A DNA stretch of 64,000 nucleotides from Shewanella sp. UCD-KL12 (GTDB lineage: Bacteria; Pseudomonadota; Gammaproteobacteria; Enterobacterales; Shewanellaceae), in assembly GCF_001957125.1 (NCBI RefSeq), contig NZ_MPHJ01000009.1, positions 1 to 64,000 of the forward strand, written 5' to 3'. Position numbers and translations under genes: made by a program. The notes beneath the pieces are model-generated. The model had not been told where the DNA came from. It ran no database searches and saw only the letters and a list, made by a program, of their open reading frames with translations. Shown here one piece after another: positions 47,134-56,515 of this stretch (positions are counted from its first letter, which is position 1; every line of letters begins with the position of its first letter).

Positions 47134-48378
47134 ATGCCCACTAAAGCCGATCCATGTTCTCAGCCAAGCCTAATGCACCCAGATGAAGCCATTACATTAC
47201 TTCTCAAACAAGTTAGTCAACTTGATGAATCTGAAGTGATTCCGCTGTCTCAAGGATTAGGTAGAGTGCTGGCTGAAGATCTTGCCTCAAGTATCGATCT
47301 ACCTCCATTTAATAACTCAGCAATGGACGGCTATGCCTTCCGTTTTGAAGATCTTGCTAACAATGAAAGCCTGCCTTTAATTGGTCAATCATTTGCTGGA
47401 CACCCATTTGAGGGAAAAGCTCAACCAAATACCTGCGTTCGCATCATGACCGGGGCACCACTGCCTGAAGGTTACGATACCGTGCAGATGCAAGAGAAGG
47501 TTGAAGCAAAAGGTGATGCCATCTTCATTGAAGCACCTAAAGCCAAAGGCGCAAATATTCGCTATCGCGGTGAAGAGGTAAAAACTGGCGGGAAAGTGCT
47601 AATGCGTGGCACACAAGTCGGTGCCGCTGAACTCGGTGTGCTAGCCACCATAGGTGCTAGTCAGATCAGAGTCACACGTAAAGTTAAGGTCGCATTTTTC
47701 TCTACCGGTGATGAACTGCGCCCAATTGGAAGCGATTTAGCACCAGGCCAGATCTATGATTCTAACCGTTACAGTATCCAAGGTTTACTAAGCCGAGCGA
47801 ATGTCGAATGGATCGATATGGGAGTCATTGAAGATGACCCTGAAGCGATTCGACAGGCATTTAGAAATGCTTCAGCCAATGCCGACATGGTTTTAACCTC
47901 GGGAGGGGTATCGGTTGGCGACGCTGATTACACTAAACAGATATTAGACGAAGAGGGTGAAATCACTTTCTGGAAACTCGCAATCAAACCTGGTAAGCCT
48001 TTTGCTTTTGGTAAGTTAGGCGATGCTATTTTTTGTGGGCTTCCAGGAAACCCAGTCTCTTCAATGGTGACTTTCTATAAGCTTGTTTGGCCATTACTGA
48101 CTAAAATGCAGGGCTTGCCACAAACCAAACCATTACAGCTTAAGGCGAAGCTAACAGGCGATCTAAGAAAATTCCCCGGCCGAGTAGAGTATCAACGCGG
48201 TATCTTGAGCCAAAATGATAATGGTGAGGCTACCGTGAGCATTACCGGGGGACAGGGATCAGGCATGCTAACTTCGATGAGCCTAGCCAACTGCTTTGTT
48301 ATCTTGGCCCAAGAGCAAGGTGATACACCGGACGGCACATTGGTCACTGTAGAGCCTTTCAATTCGGTTCTTTGCTAA
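47134..48378 (+). CDS. moeA: molybdopterin molybdenumtransferase MoeA
   Basis: MoeA inserts molybdate into adenylylated molybdopterin. Motifs DMPPF-like (LPPFNNSAMDGYAF) and the substrate-binding TGDELRPIG and SGGVSVGDADYTK are present, with the conserved GLPGNPVSS near the end. The length of 414 residues is normal. moeB follows 45 bp downstream, as in E. coli, so they form one operon. Confidence 0.96.
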   Translation: MPTKADPCSQPSLMHPDEAITLLLKQVSQLDESEVIPLSQGLGRVLAEDLASSIDLPPFNNSAMDGYAFRFEDLANNESLPLIGQSFAGHPFEGKAQPNTCVRIMTGAPLPEGYDTVQMQEKVEAKGDAIFIEAPKAKGANIRYRGEEVKTGGKVLMRGTQVGAAELGVLATIGASQIRVTRKVKVAFFSTGDELRPIGSDLAPGQIYDSNRYSIQGLLSRANVEWIDMGVIEDDPEAIRQAFRNASANADMVLTSGGVSVGDADYTKQILDEEGEITFWKLAIKPGKPFAFGKLGDAIFCGLPGNPVSSMVTFYKLVWPLLTKMQGLPQTKPLQLKAKLTGDLRKFPGRVEYQRGILSQNDNGEATVSITGGQGSGMLTSMSLANCFVILAQEQGDTPDGTLVTVEPFNSVLC

Positions 48379-48423
48379 GCTAATTTAACCAAATTTACGA
48401 CGACACAGCGCAGGAAAATAGAT

Positions 48424-49191
48424 ATGAGTTCGACAGCCGACAACGATGAGATCTTGTCTGATAGTGAGATGCTAAGGTACAGCCGTCAGATCTCTATTAA
48501 GGCGATGGATTTTGAAGGCCAGGAAAAGCTTAAACTTGCCAAGGTACTGGTCATCGGCGCAGGAGGCTTGGGCTGTGCAGCCACTCAATATCTCGCTGTT
48601 GCAGGCATAGGGCAGATGACATTAGTCGACTTCGATACTGTCGAAATCTCTAACCTACAGCGGCAAGTGCTACACCAAGATAAAAATGTCGGGCAAGCTA
48701 AGGTCGACTCAGCGAAGCAGACGCTAACTGAGCTCAACCCACATATTCAGATCGAAACGATTAATGCTGTGCTAGATGATCCAGAGATAGATGAACTGGT
48801 CGCCAAACACTCGCTAGTATTAGATTGTACCGACAATGTAGCAGTGCGAGAGCAGCTGAATAAAAGTTGTTTTAGTCATAAGATCCCTCTGGTTTCTGCC
48901 GCTGCTATTCGCATGGAAGGTACTGTAACCGTATTCGATTATCAAGCTGAGCATCCCTGTTACCACTGCTTTAGCAAGCTATTCGGAGAACAACACCTCA
49001 CTTGTGTCGAGTCAGGTATTCTAGCACCTGTCGTAGGTATGATAGGCTGCCTGCAAGCCGTTGAAGCAATAAAGGTGATAGCCAATATGGGCAAACCACT
49101 CGCAGGTCGTATCTTGATGATCGATGCCATGACCATGGAGTTTCGCGAGATGAAACTTTCAAAGCAGGCAAACTGTAAGATCTGTGGCTAG
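48424..49191 (+). CDS. moeB: molybdopterin-synthase adenylyltransferase MoeB
   Basis: MoeB activates the C-terminus of MoaD by adenylation. The ATP-binding GAGGLGCA loop and the zinc site (CYHCF and CKICG) are complete. The 255-residue length lacks a C-terminal rhodanese domain, as in E. coli MoeB. AGGA lies nine bases before the ATG. Confidence 0.95.
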   Translation: MSSTADNDEILSDSEMLRYSRQISIKAMDFEGQEKLKLAKVLVIGAGGLGCAATQYLAVAGIGQMTLVDFDTVEISNLQRQVLHQDKNVGQAKVDSAKQTLTELNPHIQIETINAVLDDPEIDELVAKHSLVLDCTDNVAVREQLNKSCFSHKIPLVSAAAIRMEGTVTVFDYQAEHPCYHCFSKLFGEQHLTCVESGILAPVVGMIGCLQAVEAIKVIANMGKPLAGRILMIDAMTMEFREMKLSKQANCKICG

Positions 49192-49221
49192 CTTTACCGA
49201 ATGAAAAAACTGACAATGAAG

Positions 49222-49258
49222 GCTAGTCCATAAAGTAATTGTGGGCTAGCTTCTTATC
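49222..49258 (+). terminator. possible terminator after moeB
   Basis: A 9 bp stem with one G·T pair (49222–49230 with 49242–49250), 11-nt loop, then TTCTTAT, a weak T-run. Confidence 0.45.
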
Positions 49259-49447
49259 ACACTAACCTTCAACACTAACCTTCAACCTTCCCTGCATACT
49301 CCATCTCCTAAAAACGCCTAAAAAAATTATTTAAAAAAATTGAAAAAACATTTTGACCCTCCCCCTACGGGAGACAATATCATTCTTATCAAGGGACAAA
49401 GAGTCCACAAATACCTTGCTTAAACATAAGAATACTTGGAGTCAAAC

Positions 49448-49885
49448 ATGAAATTACTCACTAAAACTGCCCTATCAGCCATCATTACAATCGCCTCAGC
49501 ATCTGCTTTTGCAGCAAGTGTATCTCTACCTAATAACTTACAAGTCTCAGAAATTAATGGCGTTAAAGTAGGTAATTCTCAAGAGTTCCAAATGGCTAAT
49601 GGACAAAATTTAGTTAGTTTAAAATACGTAGAGGACTTTGCAGTCAATGCTGATGATTCAGGCGCATTAATCAAATCCGAGCCGCTATTTTGGCATGTAT
49701 CAGTACAAGACGGGACTCACTACACAATAACTATACCTGAGTTGAACACACAGGATGAAGCTAGGAACTTTGTAAATAACCCTGTTATTCAAGTAAGTAA
49801 CAATAAAGGAGCGACACGTACTGCTAACTTAGCAAACCAATATCAATTAATGGCAGGCTTGTTGCGTCAAGAGGTACAGATGTAG
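49448..49885 (+). CDS. short DUF2057 (UPF0319) periplasmic protein
   Basis: A signal peptide (ends near ASAFA) opens a 145-residue protein. The blocks LPNNLQVSEINGVKVG and NGQNLVSLKYVEDF match the DUF2057 domain, whose members are usually about 210–230 residues, so this is a short version. The ATG at 49448 is preferred: GGAG lies six bases upstream. Function unknown. Confidence 0.72.
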   Translation: MKLLTKTALSAIITIASASAFAASVSLPNNLQVSEINGVKVGNSQEFQMANGQNLVSLKYVEDFAVNADDSGALIKSEPLFWHVSVQDGTHYTITIPELNTQDEARNFVNNPVIQVSNNKGATRTANLANQYQLMAGLLRQEVQM

Positions 49886-50166
49886 CCTTGTTAGATAGTA
49901 GCCTTATTTAGATAATAGTCAGATAAAGCTATATATCTTCACTCACCATCAGCCATTTGCTTCATAGTGACACGCTAGCTAAAGCTGCATCTACCACTCT
50001 CAGAAAGACCAAAGCCTTGTCGATTAATTCATTTTCAGGTTAAAGTTAGCCATCAGTCAGATGGCTTTGTGACAACTCTTATTTGCACCCAAATTAACCC
50101 TTTAACGGATTTGACCCGTTTCTAGTAATTATTAATCTAGAAAACTCACTCTTTCTCGGAGAATCG

Positions 50167-50595
50167 ATGGATATGATTAAGCTAAGCTCAATAGCGCTAG
50201 TTATCGCTAGCGCCCTAATACTGAGTGCTTGTAACCAAGAAGCACCTAACGTATCAACCGCCGCTCAAACAAAAGAAATGTCTACTCAGATGGCGAATCC
50301 AGCTTCTGAATATTGCGTCTCTATCGGTGGAGAGCTAGAGATACAATCAGAGCCTGATGGCCAAGTTGGTATCTGTAAGCTACCTAGCGGAGAGCATATC
50401 GAGGAGTGGGCTTTATATCGTAAAGCCACTAAGCAAGATGTCACTCAAGCTGTTGATATGGTGAACCCTGCCTCCGCTTATTGCCACTCCCTTGAGGGAA
50501 AGTTAGACCTAACTTCAGGTATTTGTACCTTGCCAAGTAGTGAAGCCATCGAACAATGGCAGCTTTATAAGCGCGACCATAAGCCAGCAAGCTAA
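50167..50595 (+). CDS. lipoprotein with two DUF333 repeats
   Basis: A lipobox (LSAC, C22) marks a lipoprotein of 142 residues. Two tandem copies of the DUF333 unit follow. Each has NPAS-YC, a GICKLP or GICTLP block and E(E/Q)W. Cysteines pair within each unit. DUF333 proteins are secreted or lipid-anchored and of unknown role; some are annotated as hemolysin-like without proof. Confidence 0.8.
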   Translation: MDMIKLSSIALVIASALILSACNQEAPNVSTAAQTKEMSTQMANPASEYCVSIGGELEIQSEPDGQVGICKLPSGEHIEEWALYRKATKQDVTQAVDMVNPASAYCHSLEGKLDLTSGICTLPSSEAIEQWQLYKRDHKPAS

Positions 50596-50628
50596 CTTAA
50601 CAAGAATTGATAAGGAATATCACAGCAG

Positions 50629-51633
50629 ATGTCGACACTACCAACAGCCCCCTCCTATGAACTAGCCTGTGACATTAGTGATAAATGGTCTCTCGAACAA
50701 TGGAGACCAATCCTCGACATCATCTGCATTCGGCACAATATTAATGCTATCAAGGTGAGTCAAAATTTCGAAGGTACAAACCCTGTCTTCGAATTGACTC
50801 TAGATTCAAGTTCAGACGAACTGAGCCCAGTTAATAAGGCCTATATCGTTAAGATCCTCGCGCCAAATTTTCACCCGCAATATCAAGGCGATTACCTTAG
50901 CCTTAAATTACTTAATCATCACTCTTTGGGCGTTAAAGTGCCTAAACTGTTCTACTCAGGTGATGTAGATAACTGGCCCTACTTAGTAATTGAAAAGCTC
51001 GATGGCATCATGTTGTCTTCGGTACTCAGTGAGCTTTCCACGGCTGAGAAGTGTGTTATTGCCCGAGAGTTGGGTGACTTTAGTGCTCAATTACACAAGC
51101 TTCCCGAAAACAATATTGAAGGCTTAAGGCTAGACTGGCCTGAGTTTATCCGGCTACAAAGCCAGAAGTGTTATGACAAGCGTAAGAGTCAAGGTCTTCC
51201 AGAACCCTTATTAGCGTCGTTAAATAATTATCTCCAACGTCACACCGATAAGTTATCCACTCAACTCAATAGCAGCACAGCTCACCTGATACATACAGAT
51301 CTACACCCAGGGAATTTGATGGTTAACTTGCATCAAGGTCAATACAGATTTAGCGGTATTATAGATTTTGGTGATGCCTTGGCCTGCCCAGATCCGATCT
51401 TTGAGTTTACCTCTCCGGCACTGCTGTTAGCCCTAGGTGAGGCAAGCGTATTTCATGCTTTTTTAGACGGTTATGGCTATAAGGGCAAGCGTGATGCGAA
51501 TTTACAACAACATATGATGGTGCTCAGTCTATTAAGACATACTGGCGATATCAATTACCTACTTGAGCATGTTCCAGGGTGTGCAAGCTGCGTTGAGTGG
51601 CATGAATTAGAGCCGTTATTTTTCCCATTATAA
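50629..51633 (+). CDS. APH-fold phosphotransferase family protein
   Basis: A 334-residue protein of the aminoglycoside/choline-kinase fold. The Brenner motif HTDLHPGNLMV carries the catalytic Asp, and IIDFGDA carries the metal-binding Asp. Such proteins can phosphorylate small metabolites; there is no basis to call it a resistance gene. It follows the DUF333 lipoprotein by 33 bp on the same strand and converges on the anti-sigma gene. Confidence 0.82.
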   Translation: MSTLPTAPSYELACDISDKWSLEQWRPILDIICIRHNINAIKVSQNFEGTNPVFELTLDSSSDELSPVNKAYIVKILAPNFHPQYQGDYLSLKLLNHHSLGVKVPKLFYSGDVDNWPYLVIEKLDGIMLSSVLSELSTAEKCVIARELGDFSAQLHKLPENNIEGLRLDWPEFIRLQSQKCYDKRKSQGLPEPLLASLNNYLQRHTDKLSTQLNSSTAHLIHTDLHPGNLMVNLHQGQYRFSGIIDFGDALACPDPIFEFTSPALLLALGEASVFHAFLDGYGYKGKRDANLQQHMMVLSLLRHTGDINYLLEHVPGCASCVEWHELEPLFFPL

Positions 51634-51651
51634 GCTTGTAATTTTTATGAT

Positions 51652-52320
51652 TTATTCAATGCTTTTTACTGCGGCCATAAGCAGCCCCTTCTCCACCCAT
51701 ATTGATACGTTTATTCCTTTTACATCCAGTGATAATGGCGCTTCGCCTAGTTCAAGCTGCGGAATATCGCCGTATCGCTGCACATCATAACCCACCTCAT
51801 ATAAAGTCACCCTTTGACCTGTGTCTGTTTCATAACGGATCTGTGCAGCTGATACGCCTTGAATGGAGCAATAACGCCCCCCCAGCATATTGATATTTTG
51901 CTGTGAAATGATGCTGGAGCCAACAACCGAGAAGTCGAGCTCTGTAAAGTAATCTCGCAAAGGCTTTATCTTGTCAGTTCTGAGTTCTAGCGGCTTCATC
52001 TTAATATGGTTCATCGCCACTTCTTCGGCGATCTGCAGGCTTAAATCTGGCACAGGGGATAAATAATTAACACTCAACATAAACACGAGTACTAAACTTG
52101 CAGCTAAAGCCGATAGGCCATACCAAGCTCGGCCTCCTCTTTTAGTCACTGGTGAGCTTATTACTTGCTCTTCAGAACTACTGTCGGTCGTTATTTCAAC
52201 CTCCTGGGAGGTCAATAACATCTCAAACTTAAGCAGTTGCTCTTCATCAAGTGATTCTTGCTCAATAAAGGTCTTGGCCGACTGCTTAAAGGAGCTTTGT
52301 CCCTTAGGGCGCTTGTTCAT
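51652..52320 (-). CDS. probable membrane anti-sigma factor of the bufferin operon
   Basis: A 222-residue bitopic protein: cytoplasmic part to about 65, one membrane segment near 66–88, periplasmic domain to the end with a single cysteine (C151). Its ATG overlaps the stop of the sigma gene (ATGA), with AAGGAG eight bases upstream. The position directly after an ECF sigma gene, the topology and the size fit an anti-sigma factor. It has no CXXC or HX3CX2C zinc motif and is unlike the six-helix NrsF type, so I cannot name its family. Function is inferred from context. Confidence 0.65.
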   Translation of the reverse strand: MNKRPKGQSSFKQSAKTFIEQESLDEEQLLKFEMLLTSQEVEITTDSSSEEQVISSPVTKRGGRAWYGLSALAASLVLVFMLSVNYLSPVPDLSLQIAEEVAMNHIKMKPLELRTDKIKPLRDYFTELDFSVVGSSIISQQNINMLGGRYCSIQGVSAAQIRYETDTGQRVTLYEVGYDVQRYGDIPQLELGEAPLSLDVKGINVSIWVEKGLLMAAVKSIE

Positions 52321-52799
52321 GATGACAACTCCTTCAGCCAACCATTTACCTCATTCATCTCTGCAACTTTCTGCTTGATTCGATGCAAGCGAGACAAGAC
52401 TGTACCTCTAGGTTGCACTAAATCTTCAGCGATTTCCGCTGCTGTATAGCCATCAATTGCCCACAAGTAGAGCACCTCTCTCTCGGCAGCATTGAGCAAT
52501 TCGAATACCTGCTCGATTAAGTTATGCTGGATCTGCAACGCCTCTAAAGACGTTTCATCTAAAAGCACCGCAGCGTGCTCATCAATGGGATCAAATGCAA
52601 TTTTTTGTTTGCGCCTGCAATCATCAACAAACTGGTTGCGAATGATCTTGCGAATATAGGCATGTGAATACTCTAGGTCTTTACCGCACTTGAGCCACTT
52701 CTCTAATCCATTTTGCAATAAATCTTCAGCAAGGCCACGCTCTGCCGTTAAACAAAAACTATATCGATATAGGCTCTGCAACTGCTCACGAGTCAGCAT
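52317..52799 (-). CDS. ECF RNA polymerase sigma factor
   Basis: A 160-residue ECF sigma. Region 2 includes YRYSFCLTAERGLAEDLLQN and HAYIRKIIRNQFVDDCRR. Region 4 includes AAEREVLYLWAIDGYTAAEI and LVQPRGTVLSRLHRIKQ, the helix-turn-helix. It starts one base after the end of bufC and is followed by the overlapping anti-sigma gene, so buf genes and regulator are probably one transcript. Confidence 0.9.
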   Translation of the reverse strand: MLTREQLQSLYRYSFCLTAERGLAEDLLQNGLEKWLKCGKDLEYSHAYIRKIIRNQFVDDCRRKQKIAFDPIDEHAAVLLDETSLEALQIQHNLIEQVFELLNAAEREVLYLWAIDGYTAAEIAEDLVQPRGTVLSRLHRIKQKVAEMNEVNGWLKELSS

Positions 52800-53561
52800 T
52801 TACTTAGCTTCTCGCATACGAAAACCACAGACCCACCCTGCAGCAATCCACTCAGGTAAACTGCTCATCTCCACCCCTTGCTCAATCATCTCGCCTAAGC
52901 TCTCCCCTTTAGAGAGGGCATGAAGTAGACAATAATGATGTTCATTAATCTGCTTAACGAGAGGTTTATAAGGATCACGGGAGATACTGAAATAGTATTC
53001 ACTCTGAGAAAAATCAATATCTATATGAGTGTCTTGTTGATGAGTAAGCCAAATATCATAAAGCGGATAACCGGATTGCAAAATAAACACATCAGGCCTA
53101 AGCAATAGCAGCAAATCTTTATGTTGCTGCTCATTAACTTCAGCAATTTGCGCTATAGGTAAGCAGTTCAAACTATCTGCAGCATAATAACTGAGCTGGA
53201 TTAACCACTCTAACTGAGCCATTTGCCCTAAGTACTCAACTTTTGAAAACTGTTCACTAGTACCAATAACCTGCTCCAAGAATAGTGGAAATTTTTCTCC
53301 ATAATGATTGAGGTTAATCTCCAGCATTGGGTTAGATTGTATATACTCCTTCGCTAGTAGGTTAAAGCAATGCTCTCCCACAAGTTCAAAACAGATAGGA
53401 AACGTAATTCGCAGTGTGGATGTGAGTGCTTGCAAAGAGTTATTACGATATATGCCGAGTCGACTCCCTTGAGCGGGGTTGACCAATGACAACATAGCTT
53501 CATCGCTTCCGTCTTGACTCAAGGCGTCAATAAAAGCATCTTGCCACTGTGCTAAGCGCAT
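52800..53561 (-). CDS. bufC: BufC/HvfC family DUF2063 protein, RiPP precursor-recognition partner
   Basis: A 253-residue DUF2063 protein; the N-terminal block AQWQDAFIDALSQDG and SRLGIYRNNSLQALTSTLRITFP is typical. Known members work with the DUF692 enzyme to bind the precursor's leader. It overlaps bufB by 10 bp. The C-terminal half is a winged-helix-like region of lower similarity. Symbol assigned by context with bufA and bufB. Confidence 0.85.
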   Translation of the reverse strand: MRLAQWQDAFIDALSQDGSDEAMLSLVNPAQGSRLGIYRNNSLQALTSTLRITFPICFELVGEHCFNLLAKEYIQSNPMLEINLNHYGEKFPLFLEQVIGTSEQFSKVEYLGQMAQLEWLIQLSYYAADSLNCLPIAQIAEVNEQQHKDLLLLLRPDVFILQSGYPLYDIWLTHQQDTHIDIDFSQSEYYFSISRDPYKPLVKQINEHHYCLLHALSKGESLGEMIEQGVEMSSLPEWIAAGWVCGFRMREAK

Positions 53562-54418
53562 TGATTACCTCCAAGCTTCCATGCCTCATTCAATGGCTCC
53601 GACCCTTTTAAGATATCAGCAGCAATGGCTCTCTCTGCTAGCAATCGCTCTAAAGGCGGTAGGTCATTATCCCACTCGATCATGCTGGGGATATGGCCAT
53701 TCTTCTCAATAAATAACTTAAAAGCATGCCAAACCTGCTCATCAACAGGATGATTATGGGCATCAAGCAGGTAATCCCCCTTATCATGAAAACCCGCGAG
53801 ATGGATTTGCTTAACTCGATTAACAGGTATCACATCCATAAATGTCCGCATGTCTTGATTCAAATTTTCACTCGTAACAAAGGCATTATTGATATCCAGC
53901 AAAAGGTAACAATCAGATTCTTGCGCTACCTCAGCAATAAACTCTCCCTCTGTCATCTCATTAAACTGACAGCTCACATAAGTAGACACATTTTCCAGCA
54001 GAATTCTTTCACCCATAAAATCCTGCACTTGTTTAATTCTCTGGCTCAAGTGCTGCACCGCCTCATAGGTATAAGGTAAAGGCAGTAGATCTGGCACCTT
54101 TAACTTATCGCTCCCTGAGAAGCTAGCATGCTCTGAATACCAAAGTGCGCCTGTCTGCTGTTTAAGCTTTTTTATTTGATTAAGGTAGGAAAAATCTAGT
54201 TCAGAAGGTCCTCCAAGTGAAAGGCCCACACTGTGCAGAACTATTGGATATTGCTCGGCTATCGCCGTTAGCATATGTTTATTCAAGCCCCCCTCTACAA
54301 GCCAGTTATCCGCTAAAACTTCAAACCAGGGAATATCTGTCTCGCCTGCAGCTAAGATCTGCTGCACATGGGGGAGGCGCAGACCTATGCCTGCACCTGT
54401 TAGGCTCCCCCGTTTCAT
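53552..54418 (-). CDS. bufB: DUF692 multinuclear iron oxidase (MNIO) BufB
   Basis: MNIO enzymes use a di- or tri-iron site to convert Cys residues of a precursor to thiooxazole-type heterocycles. The TIM-barrel metal ligands are visible in order: HSVGLSLGG, SEHASFSG, LLLDINNAF, HLAGFHDKG and MIEWDNDLPPL. The length of 288 residues is usual. The stop of bufA overlaps its start by one base, so both are co-translated with the substrate. Confidence 0.92.
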   Translation of the reverse strand: MKRGSLTGAGIGLRLPHVQQILAAGETDIPWFEVLADNWLVEGGLNKHMLTAIAEQYPIVLHSVGLSLGGPSELDFSYLNQIKKLKQQTGALWYSEHASFSGSDKLKVPDLLPLPYTYEAVQHLSQRIKQVQDFMGERILLENVSTYVSCQFNEMTEGEFIAEVAQESDCYLLLDINNAFVTSENLNQDMRTFMDVIPVNRVKQIHLAGFHDKGDYLLDAHNHPVDEQVWHAFKLFIEKNGHIPSMIEWDNDLPPLERLLAERAIAADILKGSEPLNEAWKLGGNQCA

Positions 54419-54702
54419 TAAGACTTCGCCGGCTTAACAGCTTTTACTTCACCACCAGTGATCTTGTCACAAGTTCCGGCCGGTACGTACACCCACTCAT
54501 GGGGTAAGTTATCAGTCTTAGCTTGACCTGCGCAGCCATGACTGCCATCTAATGCACCACAGTCATTAGCCCCCGCTTTTGCAATACCAGCACATTTTTC
54601 CCACTCGGTTGGTTGGTCCGGTACCGCATTCGCACTTACAGAGAGTCCAGCAGCTAATATGCCAGCTACAGTTAATCCTAAGGCTTTATTTGAAGATTTC
54701 AT
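54418..54702 (-). CDS. bufA: bufferin precursor peptide BufA (DUF2282)
   Basis: A 94-residue precursor with a signal peptide (cleavage near SANA-VP) and four cysteines (C37, C48, C57, C78). The blocks EWEKCAGIAKAGANDC, DGSHGCAGQAKTD and HEWVYVPAGTC match the DUF2282 bufferin core very closely. Known bufferins are RiPPs matured on cysteines, exported to the periplasm and binding Cu(I), which buffers copper. It is the first gene of bufA-bufB-bufC-sigma-anti-sigma. The upstream region (54703–54870) must hold the promoter; I could not recognise convincing ECF boxes. Confidence 0.92.
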   Translation of the reverse strand: MKSSNKALGLTVAGILAAGLSVSANAVPDQPTEWEKCAGIAKAGANDCGALDGSHGCAGQAKTDNLPHEWVYVPAGTCDKITGGEVKAVKPAKS

Positions 54703-54870
54703 CTAGTTCTATCCTTTATAAAAAGTGAAGTGTTCACCCCTATAACGAATAGCAGATAATTTTGATTGCATGATTTTATTTATTTCTTACAAACAGCCAA
54801 ATGTTGCTTTCAGTAAAGCTGACGACAGGAAGTCTTATAAAGATGAGAGAGAAGGTTTATCAAGGCAATA

Positions 54871-54899
54871 AAAACAAAAGCCCTCTATATAGAGGGCTT
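54871..54899 (-). terminator. terminator of gltS
   Basis: A perfect 9 bp stem (54878–54886 with 54891–54899), loop ATAT, followed on the minus strand by TTTTGTTTT. Confidence 0.85.
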
Positions 54900-54930
54900 A
54901 GATAGAACGATACGAGAATATAAGTACAAT

Positions 54931-56154
54931 TTAGCCAATAAAGCTTAAGTACCCCTGCAGGATAATCGCATTGACGATATCGATAAAGAAAGCCCCCACA
55001 ATAGGCACTACCATGAACGCTTGTGGTGAAGGCCCACTTCTAGTGACTAATGCCCCCATATTCATCACAGCAGTTGGAGTAGCTCCCATACCGAAGCCAC
55101 AATGACCACCAGCCATAACAGCGGCATCATAGTTACTGCCCATCAAACGGAATGTCACAAAGTAGGCAAATAGAGCCAAGATCACTGTCTGAGTCAATAG
55201 AATGATCAGCAAGGGAATAGCCAGATCGAAGATTTCCCACAGCTTGAGATTCATCAAGGCCATGGCTAAAAACAGCGACAGGGACACAGTACCTAAAATA
55301 TCGACGCTCTCACTGTTAATCTTATACCCACGAGAGACCTCAGTAATATTGGTGATCACCACACCAATAAATAGGGCATAGACAAAGTCAGGCATCTTTA
55401 ACCAGCTAATATCCATGGTCGAGACAAGTGAGCCAACCCATTTAGCACCAGCCACACATAGCAGGAGAATAAACAGCACCTCTAAAATACTCTTAGCGGT
55501 CACTCTATCCTCTTCTAACTGATCATAGGTCACCAGATCAGGATGATCCTTATGATGATTGCCTCCAACACCATAAGACGACACGAGATTGTTTTTATTG
55601 ATTAACCTTTGTGCGACTGGCCCACCAATAATCCCCCCCATCACCAAACCAAATGTCGCTGCAGCCATGGCGAACTCTAAGGTATTTATGCCATATGTTT
55701 CCGAGAACGTCTGCGCCCATGCAGCACCAGTACCATGACCACCAGACAGAGTAATAGAACCAGCAATGAGTCCCATTAGCGGCTCTAAGCCTAGTGTCGT
55801 AGCCATACTCACACCGACAGCATTTTGAATAATGATATAGAGGGAGGCTATCCCTAGAAATACAAATACTTTACTGCCGCCTTTTAACAAAAGCTTATAA
55901 CTTGCAGCGAGACCCACTGTGCTGAAAAACATCAGCATCAAGGTATTTTGCATTGATAATGTGAATTGCAAAGAGATCTGGTTGAAGTGCAAAACTGTAA
56001 TGACTGCTGCGACAATGAGGCCGCCAACAATAGGCTCAGGAATATTGTACTTTCTAAAGAAAGGCACATGGCGATTGACAGAATGGCCGATGAATAGCAC
56101 TAAAATAGCGACTAAAAACGACTCAAGTTCGCCTATTGAATAAACTGTATTCAT
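54931..56154 (-). CDS. gltS: sodium/glutamate symporter GltS
   Basis: A 407-residue membrane protein with about ten hydrophobic segments, which takes up glutamate with sodium. The two pseudo-repeat signature loops are seen as GLIAGSITLSGGHGTGAAWA and AAVMAGGHCGFGMGATPTAV, both re-entrant GGHG/GGHCGFG loops of the family. It stands alone, ended by a terminator. Confidence 0.94.
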   Translation of the reverse strand: MNTVYSIGELESFLVAILVLFIGHSVNRHVPFFRKYNIPEPIVGGLIVAAVITVLHFNQISLQFTLSMQNTLMLMFFSTVGLAASYKLLLKGGSKVFVFLGIASLYIIIQNAVGVSMATTLGLEPLMGLIAGSITLSGGHGTGAAWAQTFSETYGINTLEFAMAAATFGLVMGGIIGGPVAQRLINKNNLVSSYGVGGNHHKDHPDLVTYDQLEEDRVTAKSILEVLFILLLCVAGAKWVGSLVSTMDISWLKMPDFVYALFIGVVITNITEVSRGYKINSESVDILGTVSLSLFLAMALMNLKLWEIFDLAIPLLIILLTQTVILALFAYFVTFRLMGSNYDAAVMAGGHCGFGMGATPTAVMNMGALVTRSGPSPQAFMVVPIVGAFFIDIVNAIILQGYLSFIG

Positions 56155-56515
56155 GAAACTCCTTTTGGAATAAGCAAAGCTTTCATTACGACCTAATGCA
56201 TTACATAACCGTGATGTAAAAAACAGTATAGGTAACGAAAACTCTGCTCACTATTCTGTCTGCAGAGAATATTCAGATGAAAAACTACAGACGAGATGAG
56301 AAGCGACACATTGTGCCACAGATCACCTTATATGCGACATTACTGAAGCGTGAAAAATAGAGGTTTATTGCGGAAAAATGTAAGAATAATACAAGTTGCG
56401 GTTAAATTTATAGCAAGTGTTAAACTCACTAGCCCTTTGTTAATCTAATAAAGGGACTTTTCATACTAAATTAAACATACAAAGTATTTAGCGGTTTTAC
56501 GAAAACATAAGATGA
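56155..56515. other. gene-free stretch upstream of gltS
   Basis: The 361 bases between gltS and the DUF2986 gene hold no plausible frame. An imperfect stem at 56433–56442 with 56446–56455 lacks a U-tract. The gltS promoter must lie at the left end, but no convincing boxes were found. Confidence 0.5.

Noticed and set aside
56433..56455. Hairpin between gltS and the DUF2986 gene as terminator
   Set aside because: One mismatch, 3-nt loop and no proper U-tract.
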